DNA from: Candidatus Rifleibacteriota bacterium
Lineage (GTDB): Bacteria > Muiribacteriota > Ozemobacteria > Ozemobacterales > Ozemobacteraceae
NCBI GenBank assembly: GCA_015232575.1
Contig: JADFZL010000014.1
Location: 62,001 to 126,000, forward strand
Length of the DNA stretch: 64,000 bases
Direction: 5' to 3'
Position 1 is the first letter of the stretch; each line of letters opens with the position of its first letter. A program made the position numbers and the translations under genes. Positions 18,851 through 26,945 of the stretch are shown piece after piece. The notes under the pieces are model-generated. The model did not search any database and had not been told where the DNA came from. It worked only from the letters and a program-made list of their open reading frames with translations.

Positions 18851-19100
18851 TAGAGAGGGGGCACGCGCCCCCTCTCGCCGGTCGAACAAGTTCGACCGGC
18901 TCACTCCCCGCGGTCGCGCACTTTGTGCGCTCCTCTTTTGTGCGAAGGGATGCTTCGCGTTCGACCGGCTCACTCCCCGCGGTCGCGCACTTTGTGCGCT
19001 CCTCTTTTGTGCGAAGGGATGCTTCGCGTTCGACCGGCTCACTCCCCGCGGTCGCGCACTTTGTGCGCTCCGCTTTTGTGCGATGGGATTGCTTCTTAGA
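18851..19100. repeat. structured tandem repeat, 69-bp unit x3
   Basis: After a head hairpin (GAGGGGGC...GCCCCCTC at 18855-18875 and GCCGGTCGAAC-AA-GTTCGACCGGC at 18877-18900), a 69-bp unit starts at 18891, 18960 and 19029; the first two are identical and the third drifts at its end. Each unit holds the palindromes GCGCAC-TTT-GTGCGC and GCGAA...TTCGC and the constant string CTCACTCCCCGCGGTCG. Because 69 is divisible by 3, long open frames appear on both strands, but these are by-products. The same architecture occurs at 42813-43304. The rest of the 657-base gene-free stretch (19101-19424) holds a copy of the palindromic core at 19210 and AT-rich sequence with no gene. Confidence 0.85.
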
Positions 19101-19209
19101 GAGAGGCGTACAGTAACAAATTTTCCCTTGTATACGAAGCTACCGATTAAACACAATGATTATCTTGCCAGGGTGGAACCGTCTTTTAATGCGGAGGCAT
19201 TAGTTCGTT

Positions 19210-19288
19210 GTCATCTCGTCTGAATTGAGAGATCTCAGAAGGGTTTAAAAACCACAACTCAGATTTCTCAACTCGGTCGAAGTGAGAA
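19210..19288. repeat. diverged copy of the palindromic core repeat
   Basis: Begins GTCATCTCGTCTGAATTGAGAG and ends TTTCTCAACTCGGTCGAAGTGAG, matching in outline the GTCATCTCGAAC...GTCGAAATGAC core seen at four other sites. The loop is longer here and no terminal inverted repeats were found, so it is probably a decayed relative. Confidence 0.5.
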
Positions 19289-19424
19289 CAAAATACTATC
19301 TTTTCAGAAAAGCAATCTTTTCCGTTTTGTTAGAGCTACAAACTCAAAAAACAGTAATACACTTTTAAGACTTCGTCTTTTTCCGTGATATTCCGTGTTA
19401 TTCCGTGGTTAAAATCAGTTTCCC

Positions 19425-20702
19425 TTAGTTTTTGTCGCCGAAGCAGGTTCCGACCAGGCGGGCGGCTTTTATCCAGGGATGGTCGATATCAACGGTTTTT
19501 CTGAAGCCTGCAACTTTTTCAATTGCAACTGGTTCACAATTTCCCGAGCGATATGCCACCATGACGTTGTATATTCCGTCAGCCAGAAGCTCGGCGGCCT
19601 TTGCTCCAAGGAGAGAACATAACAGACGGTCGGAAACGCTTGGAATTCCGCCTCTCTGTACATGCCCAAGCGAAGTAACTCTTGCCTCAACTCCGGTATA
19701 TTCCTGGATCTGCCTGGCAACACGACTTGCAACCGGTTCTTGCACAGCATGATAAGCGACAAGTTCGCTATCTATTTTTTTTACTACTACCGGCATATTT
19801 TCGCGTGTTTCATCGAAGAAAACATCTCCTGAAGGAGTTTTCTCTTTTTTGTCCTTCTTGTCCTTTTTATCTTTCTTATCTTTTTTATCCTTGCCTTCTT
19901 TGGCTTCTTTTTTGTCCTTATTGTCTTTTTTTGCTTCCCTGCTGGCTTTTTCGGCATCCCGGGTAAGTTTTTCCATTTCTTCGTGGGTTTTGGCACCCTC
20001 AGCGAGGGCAATAATAGAAAAACGTTTTCCACTTTTTCTTCGTTCAAGCAGGAAGTCAGAAACAATCTGAATATCATACCCGATTTCCGGAATAAGTATC
20101 ACATCGGCTCCACCTGCAATGCCAGAACCAAGAGTAAGCCAGCCAGTTCCATGTCCCATTATTTCACAGACAATAACTCTGTGGTGGCTGGTAGCAGTTG
20201 TATGAAGACGATCAATTGCCTCTCCTGCAATTCCCATGGCTGTATCGAAGCCGAAACTTACATCTGTCTCAACTATATCGTTGTCAATTGTCTTGGGAAG
20301 CGTAAGAACTTTAACTCCTTCTTTCATAAGACGCATTGCATTTTTTTGAGTACCACCGCCACCAAGACATACAAGACAATCAATCTGATGCTTTTTCAGA
20401 TTTTCAACAGCAGCGCCTGTCATGTCCATGATTTTTCCGCCAACCATCATTTTATGGGGTTTATCACGGCTTGTACCAAGAAATGTGCCTCCGCGAGTGA
20501 GTATTCCACTGATGTTATTATTGTCCAGAGAAATCACACGATTTTCGACCAAACCTCTGAAACCATCCTGAATACCTATGACTTTCATCCCATATTCGTT
20601 GATAGCAGCTTTTGCAATAGCTCGGATTGCCGCATTCAAACCCGGGCAATCTCCTCCGGAAGTCAAAATTCCAATACAATTTGTCTTCGATTTCCCTGAC
20701 AT
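19425..20702 (-). CDS. pfkA: 6-phosphofructokinase with a lysine-rich insert
   Basis: Phosphorylates fructose-6-phosphate in glycolysis. The start at 20702 (MSGKSKTN) follows a GGAGGG site; the 429-aa frame begins inside it. The 425-aa protein shows GILTSGGDCPGLNAAI (11-26), GGGGT (114-118), PKTIDND (136-142) and GHVQRGG (346-352). Lys137 in PKTIDND is typical of PPi- or mixed-type enzymes, whereas Gly at the next donor position fits ATP. The family's metal-binding Asp in GGDG(S/T) is Gly here, and the MGR motif reads MGH. An insert of about 40 residues (about 250-290), largely K-D-K-K repeats, sits inside the fold where normal enzymes have a short loop. Phosphate donor therefore uncertain. 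Confidence 0.88.
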   Translation of the reverse strand: MSGKSKTNCIGILTSGGDCPGLNAAIRAIAKAAINEYGMKVIGIQDGFRGLVENRVISLDNNNISGILTRGGTFLGTSRDKPHKMMVGGKIMDMTGAAVENLKKHQIDCLVCLGGGGTQKNAMRLMKEGVKVLTLPKTIDNDIVETDVSFGFDTAMGIAGEAIDRLHTTATSHHRVIVCEIMGHGTGWLTLGSGIAGGADVILIPEIGYDIQIVSDFLLERRKSGKRFSIIALAEGAKTHEEMEKLTRDAEKASREAKKDNKDKKEAKEGKDKKDKKDKKDKKDKKEKTPSGDVFFDETRENMPVVVKKIDSELVAYHAVQEPVASRVARQIQEYTGVEARVTSLGHVQRGGIPSVSDRLLCSLLGAKAAELLADGIYNVMVAYRSGNCEPVAIEKVAGFRKTVDIDHPWIKAARLVGTCFGDKN

Positions 20703-20859
20703 TTTTCCCTCCAATAATATTTTGAATATTTCCCAACTAGAATAAAGATTAAAGAAAAAGATAAAAACTGTCCACAGATTACGCAGATTAAGATTTAAAG
20801 ATAAAAGCGGAAAGACATAATTTATTTTTACTCAAGATTTAAAAAATAAGTCAGCATAA

Positions 20860-21483
20860 TCAGTTTTCTGGCATTTGTACAGATGGGGCTGCCCAGAGAA
20901 TTTTTCCCCATGGATCAGTAAAAACCATCGAAGGAATATCCTTCGCAATGACGAACCCAAGACCACATTTTCCGTTAGAGTGCAATAGTGAAAAACCCGG
21001 ACCATCGTCGGTAATAAGCATTCCAATTCTTCTGCGACCGTTTGCATCTTTGAAATCAAAGCATGGACCCTGAGCATTGAGATAAATACCAGTCCGAATT
21101 TTTTTATTTCCGTCAAGAAGAATGATTGCGGAATCACCTTCGGCAAAGCTCACTTTAATTCTTGGATTTCCGTTTGCATCATTCAAAGTAATGCTTTCGT
21201 CAGTATTGGAAACACCAAATGAAAGACGCTGAATTCCATTCTCATCAAACATCGAAAAAATAGTCGATGAATCTTTTGCTTCCCAGACTCCTCTTGTTTT
21301 TCCAGAGTTTGACTTCAAAACAAACTTTTCTGCTTCGATGGTTTTTCCTCTGGCAGATTTTTCAGGAAGCAATCCCTGAAGAAAAATTGCTGAAAATGCA
21401 ATAACAAAAATCAAAAGCGAACGTCTGAGAATTCTGTTTTCTCTTTCAATTGCTTCAATACGCTTCTCAATTGAGATAATCAT
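20860..21483 (-). CDS. membrane-anchored repeat protein, unknown function
   Basis: The start at 21483 (MIISIEKR) follows GGTGAGGG; the longer frame starts at the GTG within that site. The 207-aa product has a short N-terminal coiled segment, one membrane helix (about 22-40), then four to five beta-repeats of the form (D/N)-x-(N/D)-G-x-x-R-(I/L) (for example ENGIQRLSF, ANGNPRIKV, GNKKIRTGI, ANGRRRIGM). Such repeats resemble those found in many uncharacterised exported proteins of deep-branching bacteria. The anchored repeat domain is probably periplasmic. It lies just downstream of two pseudopilin genes on the same strand (gap 34 bases) and may belong to that operon. Confidence 0.75.
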   Translation of the reverse strand: MIISIEKRIEAIERENRILRRSLLIFVIAFSAIFLQGLLPEKSARGKTIEAEKFVLKSNSGKTRGVWEAKDSSTIFSMFDENGIQRLSFGVSNTDESITLNDANGNPRIKVSFAEGDSAIILLDGNKKIRTGIYLNAQGPCFDFKDANGRRRIGMLITDDGPGFSLLHSNGKCGLGFVIAKDIPSMVFTDPWGKILWAAPSVQMPEN

Positions 21484-21517
21484 TTTCGTTATTACCCTCA
21501 CCTTTTATATTTTACGG

Positions 21518-22114
21518 CTACTGCTTTACTCCCGGGCAAAGATAGGTATCTGTTGCCTCAAGAGATATTGTTTCAGCATAGTCTTCACCAAGGCTTTCGA
21601 GTCCGAGGTTAACAGATACAGTAAATGAAGATGATCTGGTAGTTACAAATGTAGCGACATCTCGAGCAAGAGTGAACTGGAACCATTTTTCAAGTTCAGT
21701 TTTCTGCGCAGCAGTTATACTGGCTGATTTAGTCATCCATTTCCTGGATAAAACTCTTGTGTCTGTATTATGAGAAATGGCAAAAGTAGCTGTTCCAGAA
21801 ACAGTTGTAGCAGTGTTTGACGGAAGAGTTGCAATAATTTTCAGATCGTAAGACAAAGTTGCAGATGTTATAACTGCAATAGAAGTATCAGTTGAAGAAT
21901 ATGGTGAAACATCTACAGCCAGAGATATATCTCGTGTGATTAGATCGTGAACAGTTCTCATCTGATTCATCAACATGTTTTTCTGCTGACCCTTCCGCCA
22001 GATTTCGGAAGAAAGCCACAAGCTTGAAACAAGAGTAATCATTATACTGGCAATAACAACCGTTGATACTATTATTTCGACAAGAGTAAAAGCCCGCGAA
22101 TTATTATTCTTCAT
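21518..22114 (-). CDS. pseudopilin, PulJ/PilW-like
   Basis: A 198-aa protein with a class III prepilin leader: MKNNNSRA then FTLVEIIVSTVVIASIM, with Glu at +5 after the processing site and a hydrophobic helix. The residue at -1 is Ala instead of Gly. A C-terminal beta-rich head follows. The start is set at ATG 22114, which overlaps the end of the upstream pseudopilin gene by 11 bases; GTG at 22126 is possible. Such minor pilins prime type IV pilus or type II secretion pseudopilus assembly. No assembly ATPase or prepilin peptidase is nearby. Confidence 0.85.
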   Translation of the reverse strand: MKNNNSRAFTLVEIIVSTVVIASIMITLVSSLWLSSEIWRKGQQKNMLMNQMRTVHDLITRDISLAVDVSPYSSTDTSIAVITSATLSYDLKIIATLPSNTATTVSGTATFAISHNTDTRVLSRKWMTKSASITAAQKTELEKWFQFTLARDVATFVTTRSSSFTVSVNLGLESLGEDYAETISLEATDTYLCPGVKQ

Positions 22115-22697
22115 ACCACTCTTCACTTTCTATTACGCCAGCGGCATTGATTAATACAGTCATTGATGTTACACCATCGGAAAAATAAGCCTGACTTTCA
22201 GGAATTGGAAGAGAATCAACTTCTGGAGAAGATACAAGCAGACCATCTGGACGGAAAAAGATATAACTCGGTCCAGTGGCAAATCTTACATAAATATCAT
22301 CTTCAAATTCACGGTAAGGTGTATCAAGAAGGTTAATCCATGAAGCATTGTCGGCTGTGTATGTTCTAGAATTTACAATATCATTCGCAGGAATAGTCGG
22401 ACTGGCATATGCTTGTACAACATAACTTGCAATGCATCCCTCATAGTCTTTGAAAATATACATCCGATGATAAGTCTGATCATTGACAGCAGAAAATCTC
22501 GCTGCTCTTATGTCCTGAATAAATATTGCTGCATTTCCTGCAACTCGTTGAGCAGAAAAAAAACCACTTGTGGTCGAATCTCCCACATTCAAAAATACCG
22601 CGATTATACAAATCACGGTAATCAACTCCATCAACGTGTAGCCACGTTTTTGAAAAGTGGCAACTCGTAAATTACCTGCCGTATAATTATTTAACAC
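22104..22697 (-). CDS. pseudopilin, GspH/FimT-like
   Basis: A 197-aa protein with a leader ending KRG, then YTLMELITVICIIAVFLNVG: Gly at -1 and Glu at +5 are conserved, with Tyr in place of the usual Phe at +1. The head domain has beta-strands and DIYVRFATGPSYIFFRPDG, a pattern common in GspH/FimT minor pilins. Start GTG at 22697, 11 bases inside the end of the upstream glycosyltransferase gene, so the three genes are overlapped and probably translated together. Confidence 0.85.
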   Translation of the reverse strand: MLNNYTAGNLRVATFQKRGYTLMELITVICIIAVFLNVGDSTTSGFFSAQRVAGNAAIFIQDIRAARFSAVNDQTYHRMYIFKDYEGCIASYVVQAYASPTIPANDIVNSRTYTADNASWINLLDTPYREFEDDIYVRFATGPSYIFFRPDGLLVSSPEVDSLPIPESQAYFSDGVTSMTVLINAAGVIESEEWYEE

Positions 22698-24438
22698 TTT
22701 TGACTTTTGAAATACGAAGTTTTTCAGATTCGCTCAGCTGCGATTCGTAAAGTGTTTCAAGTTCATAAGCTTTTCCCGGATCAGTCTCCGGCACGGTCAG
22801 TCCATCAGAATATTTTATACGCTGAATCGCCAGAGCTTCGGGATAAAGTCTATAATTAACGTTTATCTTTACTCCTTCAACGTTGTTTACCGCATATCCA
22901 TAGTTTACAGAACTGTAACGCAGCGGAGTGTACAAATTGCTTCGATCTGATATAATTAGAATCTGCCTGGATTTGTAATTATTCTTCAGGAATCTGGTAA
23001 CCTCAGCAAACTCTCTGAAAAGCAGAATTTCTCTTACCGAACCATTTATCCCTGCACGCGGCCAGAAGTAAAAAATGAGAAAAACCGAAGCTACGAGTAT
23101 CTGTTTCCGATATTTAATGCCATTTTCTGAAAGAAAATCCAGAAGATATATTACTGAACAGACAAGGAACGGCACAAAGAGAAGTCCAAGCCGAATAGCA
23201 TACTGCAATGTTAGATTTCCCCAATAATAAAGAAACAGAACTGCACAATTCAGAAATACAATTGTAATAGCAGACAACGAGACTGAATAGTTCTTCCAGG
23301 AGATTTGCTTACGCCTGATTACCATCAGTACAACAGCAAGAAGAAATCCGGCAATTGCCGCGTCAAAGAGAATCGGAATCATGCCATAGTTTGTCTTTTC
23401 GCCTGTAAAAAATTGCCAGGCATATTTAAGATTCTGAGCCAACCATATTGTACTGAATGGCGGCTTATCACCTTCCATCTGGAAAAGTGCCTGCCCCCAG
23501 CTTGTAAGTCTCTGCCAGACGATAGGCAGAAAGAACGGCGGAATAAATGCCACTCTCCAGCTTAAATTTTCGTATTCAGACTTTGGCAGCATAAACGGTA
23601 TAAAAGGGAAGATGATCAGCGCAAAAATCGCTGATTCATATCGAACCTGGGATAAAATGAGAAGGGTTATCAGAAGAAACTCTGCATAAATTGCAGATTT
23701 TTTTTCAAGAAAACGTTCGAATGCAAGAAACACCAATACAGCAAACAATAGATTCGGAATTTCAAATCCACAGGATGTAACCCACAGTATGACAAGCGGA
23801 AACGCTGCAAGAAGAACCATTCCAGTCATCGCAAGAAATCTGGAGAAGAATCGTTCCAGCAATAAATAAAATGCAAACAAGAGAAGGAAAAAACAAATTC
23901 CGTTTACGACAAAACCATTGTTTTCGCTGTATCCAAAGGCGGTATGAGCAAGATACACAAGGAACGGGAAAACCACAGGTCTTTTATCGTATTCTTTTGA
24001 GATAACATTTGTTATTCCTTCGTAATAATACAACACCTGTGTCGGATTATAAAATTCGTGAAAATCATACATGGCCGATGCCATTCCAAGAAGATTGGTT
24101 TCATCAGCAAGGATTCTGAATTTGCATGGGCTGGTACTAAAAGCGCCGATTGTTAAAGCAAGCGCAAGTGAAAGTGGAACAATGCGGTTTTTAAGATGAC
24201 CAATCAGGATATCTTTCTTCGCTTCAGGTAATAAAAGCATCACATAAATCCACGAAAAGAAAGCAACAAAAATAGCATAGAAAGCTGTTTTATGAAAAGC
24301 TGTCGTCATGGTATTCTTATTCAGAAATATTATCCCGAAAACAGCAGATGCAATGATAGAAACAACAAACAGTATTACTTTTGAATTCCCTGATGCTAAA
24401 AAACTCCTGATTTTTCCCATAATGATGTCCCTGTTCAT
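22687..24438 (-). CDS. GT-C family membrane glycosyltransferase (PMT/ArnT-like)
   Basis: A 583-aa protein with about a dozen membrane helices and, in the first external loop, an acidic motif (ILADETNLLGMA, about 109-120) where polyprenyl-phosphate-dependent GT39/GT83 enzymes carry catalytic Asp/Glu. These transfer a lipid-linked sugar on the outer side of the inner membrane. The C-terminal soluble tail is short. An alternative start at 24420 (MGKIRS) has a slightly better upstream AGGGA. Overlap with two pseudopilin genes suggests it may glycosylate pilins or another exported protein; that link is inference. Confidence 0.8.
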   Translation of the reverse strand: MNRDIIMGKIRSFLASGNSKVILFVVSIIASAVFGIIFLNKNTMTTAFHKTAFYAIFVAFFSWIYVMLLLPEAKKDILIGHLKNRIVPLSLALALTIGAFSTSPCKFRILADETNLLGMASAMYDFHEFYNPTQVLYYYEGITNVISKEYDKRPVVFPFLVYLAHTAFGYSENNGFVVNGICFFLLLFAFYLLLERFFSRFLAMTGMVLLAAFPLVILWVTSCGFEIPNLLFAVLVFLAFERFLEKKSAIYAEFLLITLLILSQVRYESAIFALIIFPFIPFMLPKSEYENLSWRVAFIPPFFLPIVWQRLTSWGQALFQMEGDKPPFSTIWLAQNLKYAWQFFTGEKTNYGMIPILFDAAIAGFLLAVVLMVIRRKQISWKNYSVSLSAITIVFLNCAVLFLYYWGNLTLQYAIRLGLLFVPFLVCSVIYLLDFLSENGIKYRKQILVASVFLIFYFWPRAGINGSVREILLFREFAEVTRFLKNNYKSRQILIISDRSNLYTPLRYSSVNYGYAVNNVEGVKINVNYRLYPEALAIQRIKYSDGLTVPETDPGKAYELETLYESQLSESEKLRISKVKSVK

Positions 24439-24670
24439 ATTGTGAAGTATGCCATTCCTGAATAATTCAGTAAAAATTAATTACATCTCCGATTAAAGAA
24501 TTATAACCCAGCTTCGGATTAATTTAAATATTTTTTTGACAATGTTTCAATAAGTATTTCTAAGAACAGCAAATCAGCTGAAATTATGTATCTGCTAAAC
24601 AATTCGGGGCAAGTGACCGGGGAGAAATCTGCTATTTTCATACAGAGTCTTTTTTTGAAGAAAAGTAATC

Positions 24671-24699
24671 TTGACTTTGTCTCGCAAAAGCAGTAGAAT
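24671..24699 (+). promoter_or_regulatory. sigma70-type promoter before small exported protein
   Basis: TTGACT (24671-24676) and TAGAAT (24694-24699) with a 17-base spacer. It is the only strong signal in the 375-base gene-free stretch 24439-24813, which otherwise holds AT-rich sequence. It supports the small ORF that follows. Confidence 0.55.
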
Positions 24700-24813
24700 C
24701 GAGTCTTTTTAGTTAACCTATGAATTATTACATCTAATTTCAATATTATAATGACAGTAAATATGCAGCAAAAATGGTTTAAATTGTTTTCAGGTTACGC
24801 AAAGAACATCATT

Positions 24814-25155
24814 ATGAAGAAGTTTCTCCTCATTATGGTGCTTGTTTCGTATATTTTTGTATTTTTTTCCAATACCAATTTTTCTTTTGATAAATATAGA
24901 TGTTTTAATGATATTGAAAAATTCTGCTCAAATAAAAATGAAATATGTTCAAATTTAACTTCCGATTCCTTTGAATCAAAGCTCAAAGATTTTTTTTCAC
25001 AGTCAAGTTTCACAAGTTCTTGCCCCTTAATCGTTGATCACCCCTCAAATCGAAATCTAATCCTCTACAAAGCTTTTTTCCGTAATTTTCCAATCACCTG
25101 GCTTCCATTTGAATGGGGATTCAGTATCGTTAACTTTCCTATATCAGATGGATAA
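24814..25155 (+). CDS. small exported protein, unknown function
   Basis: A 113-aa frame starting MKKFLLIMVLVSYIFVFF, a signal peptide or membrane anchor, then a Cys-containing (CFNDIEKFC, NEICSNLTSD) Ser/Phe-rich body. An in-frame ATG at 24751 would add 21 residues. There is no clear ribosome site for either, but a good promoter lies upstream. It does not resemble a family I know. The gene is followed by a MITE-like repeat rather than another gene. It may be a short-lived or lineage-specific gene. Confidence 0.45.
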   Translation: MKKFLLIMVLVSYIFVFFSNTNFSFDKYRCFNDIEKFCSNKNEICSNLTSDSFESKLKDFFSQSSFTSSCPLIVDHPSNRNLILYKAFFRNFPITWLPFEWGFSIVNFPISDG

Positions 25156-25178
25156 TTTGCCTCAGCCATCGGCCATTT

Positions 25179-25297
25179 ACGTTAACTCAGCAGTAAGCTG
25201 TCATCTCGAACGAATGTAAGAGATCTTATGTAAGTGCGAGATTTCTCCCTTCGGACAAAATGACAAAATCGGAGTTCTGTATCTTACAGATAACGCA
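25179..25297. repeat. MITE-like palindromic element (copy 2)
   Basis: Fills most of the 347-base gap before the hydrogenase operon. Ends: ACGTTAACTCAGCAGTAAG at about 25179 and CTTACAGATAACGCA at about 25283-25297, an imperfect terminal inverted repeat. The inner core at 25200-25264 begins GTCATCTCGAACGAATG and ends CGGACAAAATGAC. No gene lies in the remaining 25298-25502 sequence. Confidence 0.7.
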
Positions 25298-25502
25298 CAT
25301 GCCCCCGATCGCCTGCAATTAATAATTGCTCATCCGAAATATCTCATTTTTTTCCAGAAAGCATTTTATCGGCAGGAAATGAGAATTTTTGGATTTCCAA
25401 ATGACAATCCTAACGGCTTTTGTCAGATTTTTCATTCTAATTTTTCGGAATAAAATCTGCGTTAAGTCGGCTATTATCCGTCACGCACAGGGAAGGTTTA
25501 AA

Positions 25503-26945
25503 TTGATAACATCACATATTATAATTGGAATATTTACCCCGATAGTTGGTGCATTCATGCTACCACTATTTTCGAAAATTTCTGAACTGGTTCGAAATGT
25601 TGCCGCCCTGCTATTTGTACTAGTGTCTTTTATCTGCTCGCTCTTACTGATAAAAGAAGCATCCGGCAGCGTGTTTCCGACGATTCAATCTTCATGGCTC
25701 ATAGGCGAAACAATTTTCAAAGCTGATATGCTCGCTGTATTCATGGCTCTGGTTTCATCGTCCATCGGAAGTATAATAATTGTGTACTCATTTGGTTATA
25801 TAAATGAGTACAGCCATCGAAATGAATACTACTTTCTCGTGGTACTTTTCTTAGGCGCAATGATGGGTCTTATCTATTCAAATAATCTGATAATCACATA
25901 CATTTTCTGGGAAGTAACAGCATTTGCATGCTGGAGATTAATAGGCTTTTTCAGAAAAGATTTTCAGGTAAGGAAGGCTGATAAAGCTTTTTTAATAACA
26001 ATGGCCGGATCTCTGATAATGCTGATCGGTTTTTTTATTCTGTTTCAACAAACCGGTACATTTGATATATCCGAGATACATGAACGTTTGAAAAATAGCG
26101 GGCCGTCAAGTCTGGCTGTTCTACTCATTCTTTTCGGAATTTTCTCAAAATCAGCCACTTTTCCGATGCATACATGGCTCCCGGACGCCGGCGTGGCTCC
26201 TTCTCCGGTTACAGCGCTGCTTCATGCCGCAGTACTGGTAAAAATTGGAGTTTATGTTTATGTACGCATTTTTGTCGGCTCAATGGCAATTCCAGAGATA
26301 TGGCACACAATAATTCCGATCATGGCATGCATCAGCATGTTGATTTCTGCCGGTGCAGCTCTTCTGGAGACTGACATAAAAAGAATCATCGCCTATTCAA
26401 CCGTAAGTCAGGTGGCATATATATTCTTAGGGCTGTCAACAGGAAACGAAATTGGAATCATGGGCGGCTTACTGTTCATTCTGATGCACGGCATTTCAAA
26501 AGGCGGTTTATTCTTATGTGCCGGAATTGTTGAACACGCAACTCACACAAAAGACATCACTAAAATGGGTGGATTAGCCTATGAAATGCCCGTTACGGCT
26601 GTTTCATTCATATTATGTGCCTTCTCAGTCATGGGGCTTCCGCCATTCGGCGGCTTTTTCAGCAAATACATGGTTATTTCCGGTGCTGTTAAAAGCGGAC
26701 AGCTGGTGATATCGGCATTATTCATTCTCGGCGCCCTCATGACAATGATGTATCTGCTCAGATTATTTAATCTAGTATTTCTTGGAGAAAAGGCACAGAG
26801 CGGCATTCACGAAGGAACACCGGGAATGGTTGGCAGTGTTGCGTTTCTGGCAGTTTTATCACTTGTCAGCGGAATACTTGTACAACTACCTGCATCACTT
26901 GCCAATGCCGCAGTACAACAAATCTCGGCAGGAGTATTCAAATGA
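25503..26945 (+). CDS. hydrogenase membrane subunit, NuoL/M-like ion channel 1
   Basis: Start set at TTG 25503 because AGGGAAGG lies just upstream and the protein then begins with the first membrane helix; the frame is open back to 25389 without a ribosome site. The 480-aa, about 14-helix protein has the antiporter-fold hallmarks: Glu in TM5 (YIFWEVTAF), Lys/His in HTWLPDAGVAPSPVTALLHA, and a Lys in helix VLVKIGVYV. It is one of three such channels in the operon; they move H+ or Na+ when driven by the redox arm. First gene of the operon, ATGA-overlapped with the next. It resembles HyfB/MbhH-type proteins; which homologue is closest is not resolvable by eye. Confidence 0.85.
   Translation: MITSHIIIGIFTPIVGAFMLPLFSKISELVRNVAALLFVLVSFICSLLLIKEASGSVFPTIQSSWLIGETIFKADMLAVFMALVSSSIGSIIIVYSFGYINEYSHRNEYYFLVVLFLGAMMGLIYSNNLIITYIFWEVTAFACWRLIGFFRKDFQVRKADKAFLITMAGSLIMLIGFFILFQQTGTFDISEIHERLKNSGPSSLAVLLILFGIFSKSATFPMHTWLPDAGVAPSPVTALLHAAVLVKIGVYVYVRIFVGSMAIPEIWHTIIPIMACISMLISAGAALLETDIKRIIAYSTVSQVAYIFLGLSTGNEIGIMGGLLFILMHGISKGGLFLCAGIVEHATHTKDITKMGGLAYEMPVTAVSFILCAFSVMGLPPFGGFFSKYMVISGAVKSGQLVISALFILGALMTMMYLLRLFNLVFLGEKAQSGIHEGTPGMVGSVAFLAVLSLVSGILVQLPASLANAAVQQISAGVFK

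Noticed and set aside
18791..19223. Overlapping open frames on both strands coding for a 23-residue repeat protein
   Set aside because: They are created by the 69-bp unit being a multiple of three; frames exist on both strands, and the related 123-bp array has none of note.
25389..25502. N-terminal extension of the first hydrogenase channel protein
   Set aside because: There is no ribosome site at 25389 and the extra residues are basic and unlike other members; TTG at 25503 has a good site.
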